Shown here: positions 1 to 4,373 of the stretch, piece after piece
Layout of the letters: each line of letters begins with the position of its first letter
How positions within the stretch are numbered: the stretch's first letter is position 1
NCBI GenBank assembly: GCA_047629355.1
Contig: JBLHWU010000293.1
Location: 1 to 6,935 of the forward strand
DNA length: 6,935 bases
Direction of reading: 5' to 3'
From: CAYUNA01 sp047629355
Lineage (GTDB): Bacteria > Bacteroidota > Bacteroidia > Chitinophagales > Saprospiraceae
The notes under the pieces: generated by a model
What the model was told of the DNA's origin: nothing
Seen by the model: only the letters and a program-made list of their open reading frames with translations
Databases searched by the model: none
Position numbers and translations under genes: made by a program

Positions 1-495
1 AAATCGTTGCATGGTCTACATCACGGAACTATTTTTAAGAGGAAAATAGCGGAATAAAGATGTTTTCAAATTACCCCAATAAATAGTGTCACGTACGTAG
101 TCCTTCTATTGAAGGCGTTTTTAAGTTTTTTAAACGGAAAATAGTCCTGTCGAAAAGTGTCGATTATTTAGGGGCACTTACTTAAGTTAGAAATTGGTGA
201 TTTTGTTTTATAAGGGAAAATTAGCTAAAAGTTACAGGTTAAGTAACGGTAAAAAAATAACTCCGCCATCTATCAAGTATTTCTTTTGCCCTTATTTTCC
301 ACTTTTGAAACAGTCATTATGTAGAGATAACTCCTATTTCAAAAGTAAAAACTAAGACCAAAATAAATGTTGCCAGATGGCGGACTTATTATTTTACCGT
401 TACTAAATTGCTTTTTACGAATTCCCTAAAATTCTTTTTTTAATAAAAAGGCTTCATCAAAAAATAAAGAAAGCCGAACTAATCCACTTCTTTTG
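1..495. other. Left flank without a convincing gene
   Basis: This stretch has stop codons scattered through all frames and no open frame that resembles a protein. A short open frame runs in from the left edge to a TAA at 55-57 (18 codons), and the other two forward frames also stop within 50 bases, so the tail of an upstream gene may end here but cannot be identified. The sequence is AT-rich. It contains a small perfect hairpin at 102-115 (CCTTC, loop TATT, GAAGG), a 9-base direct repeat GGAAAATAG at 41-49 and 136-144, and the long palindrome annotated separately. It looks like intergenic or decayed DNA. Confidence 0.6.
242..404. repeat. Long imperfect palindrome, MITE-like or decayed inverted repeat
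   Basis: The outer arms 242-271 and 375-404 are reverse complements at 28 of 30 positions. The inner arms 301-310 (ACTTTTGAAA) and 337-346 (TTTCAAAAGT) match perfectly. The stretches between them (272-300 and 347-374) still match at about 17 of 28 positions. All arms share one centre near 323, so this is a single large hairpin with a loop of about 26 bases, not two unrelated repeats. Weaker complementarity continues outward, for example TAAGGGAAAATTAGC near 211-225 against GAATTCCCTAAAA near 419-430. The GC-rich patch TCCGCCATCT in an AT-rich setting is notable. No reading frame lies inside and no clear target-site duplication is seen. It could be a miniature inverted-repeat element, a structured RNA or an old inverted duplication. 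Confidence 0.75.
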
Positions 496-503
496 TATCT
501 TTG
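496..503 (+). promoter_or_regulatory. Candidate Bacteroidota -7 promoter box for engB
   Basis: TATCTTTG matches the TAnnTTTG -7 consensus used by the Bacteroidota primary sigma factor. It lies 77 bases before the engB start codon, so a transcript would begin near 510 and carry a leader of about 70 bases. No TTG or TTTG is seen at the usual -33 distance (about 20 bases upstream), so support rests on the -7 box alone. The same octamer occurs in the candidate promoter of the LysM gene. Confidence 0.5.
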
Positions 504-520
504 CGCCCAAATTCGGTGTA

Positions 521-553
521 TAGCTTTTAAGCTAGGCGTAGGCTGAAGCCTAC
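521..553 (+). repeat. Two adjacent perfect hairpins in the engB leader
   Basis: TAGCTTTTAAGCTA (521-534) is a 6-bp stem with a two-base loop. GTAGGCTGAAGCCTAC (538-553) is a 7-bp stem with a GA loop. The pair is flanked by GGTGTA (515-520) and TACACACC (551-558), which could pair as an alternative outer stem. The hairpins sit between the candidate promoter and the engB start, ending 26 bases before the GTG. No run of T follows, so an ordinary intrinsic terminator is unlikely. They may be a dispersed REP-like palindromic repeat or a leader structure affecting engB translation or RNA stability. Confidence 0.6.
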
Positions 554-579
554 ACACCTAAAAACAAACAACGAGAATA

Positions 580-1188
580 GTGGAAATTATTAATTCAGAA
601 TACATCGGAAGTTTTCCAAATGAAACCTTGTGTCCGAAAGACCGCCGTCCAGAATATGCATTTATTGGTCGGTCAAATGTTGGAAAATCCAGTCTTATCA
701 ATATGTTGTGCGACCGAAAAAACCTCGCACGGACATCGAAGCAACCTGGAAAAACGCAATACCTCAATTATTATTCAATTGACAAGGTGTGGCATTTGGT
801 AGATTTACCGGGCTATGGTTATGCCAAAATTTCTAAGAAGAAACGGGCAGAATGGAAAGAGATGATTTATACTTATTTTGAAAAAAGGGAGCAACTCAAC
901 TGTGCAATGGTGTTGGTGGATGCGAATATTCCGCCACAGAAAATCGACATTGAATTCATGGGTGTTTTGGCAGAAAGAGGCGTTCCGTTTGTGATTGTTT
1001 ATACAAAAACGGATAGAATGACACCCAATCAAAAAGAGTCGAATATTGCGAAGATTCGTAAAGAATTATTGAACCATTGGACAGAATTGCCGCAAGAGTT
1101 TATTACTTCGTCTAATTCGGGAGAAGGTAAAGAGGAGATTCTCGAATTCATTGATACGGTGAATCAGCGGGTTTTGAGTGGAAAATAA
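580..1188 (+). CDS. engB: Ribosome biogenesis GTP-binding protein YihA/YsxC (EngB)
   Basis: This is a TRAFAC-class GTPase of the EngB family, which in E. coli and B. subtilis is needed for late assembly of the 50S ribosomal subunit and acts in the cytoplasm. The 202-residue length is typical of the family (about 195-210). The nucleotide-binding motifs are complete and in order: G1/P-loop GRSNVGKSS at residues 30-38, G2 region SKQPGKTQ at 53-60 with the switch Thr59, G3 DLPG at 75-78, G4 TKTD at 142-145 (TKAD is commoner), and a G5-like TSS at 176-178. The GTG at 580 is chosen because the sequence from it (MEIINSEYIGSF) aligns with the usual short N-terminal beta strand of the family; the nearest ATG upstream of the P-loop is in another frame. 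There is no strong Shine-Dalgarno sequence. It stands alone, followed by a strong terminator, and probably forms a single-gene transcript from the box at 496. Identification is secure. Confidence 0.97.
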   Translation: MEIINSEYIGSFPNETLCPKDRRPEYAFIGRSNVGKSSLINMLCDRKNLARTSKQPGKTQYLNYYSIDKVWHLVDLPGYGYAKISKKKRAEWKEMIYTYFEKREQLNCAMVLVDANIPPQKIDIEFMGVLAERGVPFVIVYTKTDRMTPNQKESNIAKIRKELLNHWTELPQEFITSSNSGEGKEEILEFIDTVNQRVLSGK

Positions 1189-1223
1189 AAGACGGCGTAC
1201 GACTGCTCATGTTGTATGAGAGC

Positions 1224-1274
1224 TACCTAAAAAGCACCTTGATTTCATTGCGAAATCAAGGTGCTTTTTAGGTA
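1224..1274. terminator. Bidirectional intrinsic terminator between engB and the LysM gene
   Basis: Arms 1224-1246 and 1252-1274 are perfect 23-bp reverse complements around a five-base loop (ATTGC). The stem holds a GC-containing core (GCACCTTGATTTC) with an A run on the left and a T run on the right (GGTGCTTTTTAGG), so either strand gives a stem followed by U residues. It starts 36 bases after the engB stop and lies 44 bases beyond the stop of the convergent LysM gene, and so can end both transcripts. A smaller hairpin (CTCAT, loop GTTGT, ATGAG at 1206-1220) lies just before it, and ACGGCGT at 1192-1198 pairs with ACGCCGT at 1309-1315 around the whole structure. Confidence 0.93.
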
Positions 1275-1317
1275 TTAAAACCTCCAGTTGCCATAAATTG
1301 ACAACCGAACGCCGTTT

Positions 1318-3012
1318 TTACTTATCAATATAAACGCGCTGTGACTGCATAATCACTTCACCCGGAGTCATGTTATTGACTGCTCGAATGCGCTCCACAT
1401 TCGTTCCATAGTCCCGAGCGATACTAGATAAAGACTCGCCATCTTGTACAATATGTACTCGATAATCCACCCCTCCCGAACGTGGCGCAAGATAAGTTCC
1501 GTTGTAATTAGAATAAACAGGCGTTGTATTTCCGTAATCCTGTTGTACAATTGCTGCGGTTGTATTTTTATAAGGATGCGGTTGGCCAAGATTGGAAACA
1601 GCCTTGTTTTCTTCACAAATCGTCACACGTAGTACCTGACCAGCGTAGATACCTTCGCGCTCACCCATACCGTTCATGTATCGAAAACGCGCTTCGGTAA
1701 AGCCGTAAGTTTGTGCAATTGCTGCAACATTTTCACCATTCATTACCGTATGATAATTTCCCGCGCTAACCCATGCAGGCGTACCACCAGTAGCGTAAGT
1801 ATTATCATAAGTTGGACGTGGTCGAGTGGTGGTATTATTATTACCGCTATAATTTCCTGAATTATTGTTTGTTGTATTTGGACGATAACCAGTATAGCCT
1901 GTATTGTTGTTTGTACTGGTATTCGTCGTCGATTTTACGTCATCACGGGTTACTGGTGGTGTCACAACGGTCGGCTGTGGCCGCTTAACAACATTAGAAT
2001 TATTGCTTGCCGTAGCCGTTACTTTCATTTCTTGACAAGGATTAATGCTATTAGAATTTTGCATATCATTCCAAGTGCGCAACTGCGCCAAAGAGATGCC
2101 ATAACGACGAGAGATACTGTATAATGTTTCACCCGTTTTAACAATATGCCAGCCTTCGCGGGTCACATTTGGACACGGAGATGCTGCTGCGCCTCTTGCT
2201 GAAAACGTAGGCTTTGTATTAACCCGAGTATTGTAACGGTCTGTGTTATAAGACGTGACAACAGATTTTGGTGCTGGATTGTCAAAACTTTCCGCTTGAC
2301 TTCTTGAACAAGATAAATTAATGATTTCGTCCAACTTTTGACCGTCAATGGACTGCAATCGAATGACGTTGATTTTGGTATTGCCTTTTGCCAAAATAAC
2401 CGAACGTTTTTCTAATATTCCAAATCCTGGAGAAAAGGTAAATTCTTTATAATTTTTATCTTTCAAATCAGCAGTCTTACGTAAAATATACCCTTTTTTA
2501 CACTGCTCAAAATCAACACCGTCCAAATAGACTTGCTTTTTTGAACCTTCCATAGCCAAATTTTTAGAATAGACAGGCTTTTCTAAGTTAATAGAGAAAA
2601 TCACATCATCCGAGGTATATTCCACATATGGTCCAACCATATAATAAAAGCTGGCTTCTTTGACTTCCATCGTATAATAACCGTTGCGGTCTTTGCGAAC
2701 TACTGCCATCTTACGTTTTCCATCATTGATATCTTGAACGATTTTACGATTGATAATCCATGTTTCGCAAGCACGCGTACCTGTAGGCTTGGCTTGCGAA
2801 TATTTTTTCGTTTTCTCGTTGACCTCCAGCATCACGTATTGTTTCCCACCCATTTCCATGCGGTAGGAAACGAAAGTCTCGTTATTTTTACTGTCTTGCA
2901 ACTGATAAACGTATTGGTCCATGCAGTCGTCATTGTATTCGATATAGCCCGTTTGAGCAAAACAGGTGAAGCTTAGCAGGAGAGCGATGACGCCCAGTAG
3001 TTCTCTTTTCAT
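1318..3012 (-). CDS. Secreted protein with three LysM domains and an Asn/Thr-rich linker
   Basis: The 564-residue product begins with a signal peptide: MKRE, a hydrophobic core at residues 5-18, and probable cleavage after Ala19 (CFA|QTG). Cys17 is not in a good lipobox, so a lipoprotein is unlikely. Residues 20 to about 240 form a domain I do not recognise. Three LysM modules follow: about 288-331 (HIVKTGETLYSISRRYGIS), 420-464 (YHTVMNGENVAAIAQTYGF) and 518-562 (HIVQDGESLSSIARDYGTN). Module 2 is the most divergent. LysM modules bind the glycan chains of peptidoglycan and related GlcNAc polymers. Between modules 1 and 2, residues 335-410 are low-complexity and rich in Asn, Thr, Gly and Pro, apparently a flexible spacer. 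No hydrolase or peptidase domain is present, so a binding or scaffolding role in the periplasm or at the surface is inferred. Cys280 and Cys326 bracket module 1 and might form a disulfide. The gene is convergent with engB, divergent from the YihY gene, and lacks an evident Shine-Dalgarno sequence. Confidence 0.9.
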   Translation of the reverse strand: MKRELLGVIALLLSFTCFAQTGYIEYNDDCMDQYVYQLQDSKNNETFVSYRMEMGGKQYVMLEVNEKTKKYSQAKPTGTRACETWIINRKIVQDINDGKRKMAVVRKDRNGYYTMEVKEASFYYMVGPYVEYTSDDVIFSINLEKPVYSKNLAMEGSKKQVYLDGVDFEQCKKGYILRKTADLKDKNYKEFTFSPGFGILEKRSVILAKGNTKINVIRLQSIDGQKLDEIINLSCSRSQAESFDNPAPKSVVTSYNTDRYNTRVNTKPTFSARGAAASPCPNVTREGWHIVKTGETLYSISRRYGISLAQLRTWNDMQNSNSINPCQEMKVTATASNNSNVVKRPQPTVVTPPVTRDDVKSTTNTSTNNNTGYTGYRPNTTNNNSGNYSGNNNTTTRPRPTYDNTYATGGTPAWVSAGNYHTVMNGENVAAIAQTYGFTEARFRYMNGMGEREGIYAGQVLRVTICEENKAVSNLGQPHPYKNTTAAIVQQDYGNTTPVYSNYNGTYLAPRSGGVDYRVHIVQDGESLSSIARDYGTNVERIRAVNNMTPGEVIMQSQRVYIDK

Positions 3013-3178
3013 AATAGTATTGATGTTAAGTTTTTAGCTAAAATGGTACGCAAGATTATTGCCTTTTAACGATATTTCTAAGGGGTTTTATTGTGCCTTT
3101 AAAATGCTAAGTTATTGATTTGTAACGAATTAAATGTGCTTTTGTTCGTTTTTTTACATCAAATTCAGTCAATTTGTT

Positions 3179-3209
3179 CAAAGATAACCAGTTTCTGCCA
3201 ATAAATCAA
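3179..3209 (-). promoter_or_regulatory. Candidate Bacteroidota promoter of the LysM gene
   Basis: Read on the minus strand, TATCTTTG (complement of 3179-3186) matches the TAnnTTTG -7 box, and ATTG (complement of 3207-3210) supplies a TTG at -33 with a 20-base spacing, as expected for Bacteroidota primary sigma promoters. Transcription would start near 3172, about 160 bases upstream of the LysM start codon. The octamer is identical to the one upstream of engB. Confidence 0.65.
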
Positions 3210-3226
3210 TCTCTGCGTATCAAGAT

Positions 3227-3241
3227 TTGTTATATAAACAA
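3227..3241. promoter_or_regulatory. Small palindrome midway between divergent promoters
   Basis: TTGTT-ATATA-AACAA is a perfect 5-bp inverted repeat around a five-base AT spacer. It lies almost exactly midway between the upstream TTG boxes of the two divergent candidate promoters (3207-3209 and 3257-3259). That is a suitable place for a dimeric regulator controlling both genes. Short AT-rich palindromes are common by chance in such DNA, so this is only suggestive. Confidence 0.25.
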
Positions 3242-3256
3242 CTTCACCGCTGCCAA

Positions 3257-3288
3257 TTGTTCACCGAAACATTTTTTCCTTACCTTTA
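3257..3288 (+). promoter_or_regulatory. Candidate promoter of the YihY-AsmA gene pair
   Basis: TTG at 3257-3259 and TACCTTTA at 3281-3288 are separated by 21 bases and approximate the Bacteroidota -33/-7 pattern, with the last base of TAnnTTTG changed to A. Transcription would start within about 10 bases downstream, giving a very short leader of 15-20 bases that still includes the ribosome binding site at 3298-3305. Confidence 0.45.
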
Positions 3289-3297
3289 GGCTTTCTG

Positions 3298-3305
3298 AAA
3301 GGAAG
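3298..3305 (+). promoter_or_regulatory. Ribosome binding site of the YihY gene
   Basis: AAAGGAAG lies 7 bases before the ATG at 3313. It is the clearest Shine-Dalgarno-like sequence in the window and supports that start codon; the other three genes lack a comparable site. Confidence 0.6.
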
Positions 3306-3312
3306 TCAATCT

Positions 3313-4293
3313 ATGAAATTTAAATTTCCAAAAATAAAAGACATCAAAACCGTTTTACTTGAACATCCTGACCTCTTGCGGTTTGTGGATTGGACGAAGC
3401 GGACATCATTGCCTGGTTTTTTTACCATACCAATCTATGACGTTATTGTTTTTTTGTGGAATGAAATCTTGCGATTTGACCTTGGGACTCGCGCCAATTC
3501 GATGGCATTCAGCTTTTTTTTAGCCTTGTTTCCTTCCTTAATATTTTTGTATTCTTTGGCAACGCATTTTCCAATTTACGAAAATTTCAAAGAGGAAATT
3601 AACAATCTAATTGACCAGATTATGAAAAGTGAGGCGGGTGATTTAGTCAAAAATAGCATTCCAGAAATTTTTGACCCTAAGTCTGGCGTACTTTCTTTAG
3701 GATTTATTTTAGCGATATTTTTTGCGTCAAATGGTATCTTGGCGATGATGCGAAGTTTTGAAAAATCCCATTTAAAACATACTTTTAAAAAGCGTTCGTT
3801 GCTTCGTAAACGACTGGTTGCTATTGGGTTAACTTCTTTATTAGGGGTATTGCTTTTTGCATCTGTTATCCTCGTTATGATGGGTAATTTCTTGATTAAT
3901 TTTGTCACGGAACTCGCGTGGTTATCTGATTTTACAGGTGTTTTATTGCAAATTTTTCGATGGTTAGTTACACTTGCGTTGATTTATAGCGTCATCGCAG
4001 CTATTTATCGCTTTGGCGCAGCGACAATAATTAAATTTAAATTTTTTACTCCTGGGGCAACATTAGCGACCGTTTTATCGATATTAACTTCAGTAGCTTT
4101 TTCCTACTACGCTTCTTCATATGGACGATATGATCGATTTTATGGACCCGCAGAGGGAACAATTGTCGGGATAATCGTTTTAATGTTGTGGATTCAAATC
4201 AATTGCTTTATCTTATTGGTAGGATTCGAATTGAACGCGAGCATCGCGGTCAATCGAGATTTGAAATCGAAAGTAGAAGGAGATGATGATTAA
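3313..4293 (+). CDS. YihY/BrkB-family inner-membrane protein
   Basis: The 326-residue product belongs to the YihY/virulence factor BrkB family (older misnomer: ribonuclease BN). The biochemical activity of this family is not settled. After a cytoplasmic-looking N-terminal segment of about 60 residues, six hydrophobic segments are visible near 63-84, 126-147, 168-195, 213-235, 246-267 and 282-308. Family hallmarks are seen: the first membrane segment begins with a small-residue/aromatic stretch ending in a Pro (RANSMAFSFFLALFPSL, 60-76), and the last is preceded by Tyr-Gly (YGPAEGT) and ends in LLVGFELNAS (301-310), matching the usual YGxxGG...LLGAELNA pattern. The C-terminus is acidic (EGDDD). 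Length is slightly above the E. coli protein (290). The ATG start has a good ribosome binding site. It is followed 80 bases later by an AsmA-like gene on the same strand, probably in one operon, which suggests a common envelope role; that link is inference. Confidence 0.92.
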   Translation: MKFKFPKIKDIKTVLLEHPDLLRFVDWTKRTSLPGFFTIPIYDVIVFLWNEILRFDLGTRANSMAFSFFLALFPSLIFLYSLATHFPIYENFKEEINNLIDQIMKSEAGDLVKNSIPEIFDPKSGVLSLGFILAIFFASNGILAMMRSFEKSHLKHTFKKRSLLRKRLVAIGLTSLLGVLLFASVILVMMGNFLINFVTELAWLSDFTGVLLQIFRWLVTLALIYSVIAAIYRFGAATIIKFKFFTPGATLATVLSILTSVAFSYYASSYGRYDRFYGPAEGTIVGIIVLMLWIQINCFILLVGFELNASIAVNRDLKSKVEGDDD

Positions 4294-4356
4294 TTAAAAA
4301 TGAAGAATTAAAAATGAAGGATGATTATGATGTGAGTCAATTCTTCATTTTTAATT
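4292..4356. repeat. Tandem 14-bp repeat with an inverted third copy
   Basis: AATTAAAAATGAAG occurs twice in direct tandem (4292-4305 and 4306-4319) and once inverted (CTTCATTTTTAATT, 4343-4356). The longer arms AATTAAAAATGAAGAATT (4292-4309) and AATTCTTCATTTTTAATT (4339-4356) pair perfectly over 18 bp around a 29-base loop. The first copy overlaps the stop codon of the YihY gene (TAA 4291-4293) and the structure fills nearly all of the 80-base spacer before the AsmA gene. The stem is almost wholly A-T, so it is a weak terminator at most; attenuation, RNA processing, or a dispersed intergenic repeat are alternatives. Confidence 0.85.
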
Positions 4357-4373
4357 CTTAAGTAATTTACGTT

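Larger units (their letters stand above)
3013..3312. other. Divergent control region between the LysM and YihY genes
   Basis: This 300-base AT-rich spacer lies between the two divergent start codons and contains no credible gene. It holds the two candidate promoters and the central palindrome annotated separately. The LysM leader would be about 160 bases long, unusually long for so simple a gene. It includes the perfect 12-base palindrome TTTTAGCTAAAA at 3032-3043, about 20 bases upstream of the LysM start codon. No known riboswitch is recognised. Confidence 0.7.

Noticed and set aside
1..57. Open frame entering from the left edge and ending in TAA at 55-57
   Set aside because: Eighteen codons with no recognisable motif, and the other forward frames are equally short; it could be a gene tail but cannot be supported as a coding feature.
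242..404. CRISPR array or tRNA/rRNA gene in the left flank
   Set aside because: The repeats are two inverted arms, not regularly spaced direct repeats, and no cloverleaf or conserved rRNA segment is visible.
558..1032. Small open frames overlapping engB on both strands
   Set aside because: They lie inside a clearly recognised GTPase gene, have no family resemblance or start signals, and are shadows of its codon pattern.
2961..2963. Cys17 of the LysM protein as a lipoprotein acylation site
   Set aside because: The residues before it (SFT) do not fit the lipobox pattern, while CFA|QTG fits an ordinary signal peptidase I site.
1368..2976. Small open frames overlapping the LysM gene
   Set aside because: They are alternate-frame readings of a gene with a clear signal peptide and three LysM modules; none has a ribosome binding site or recognisable domain.
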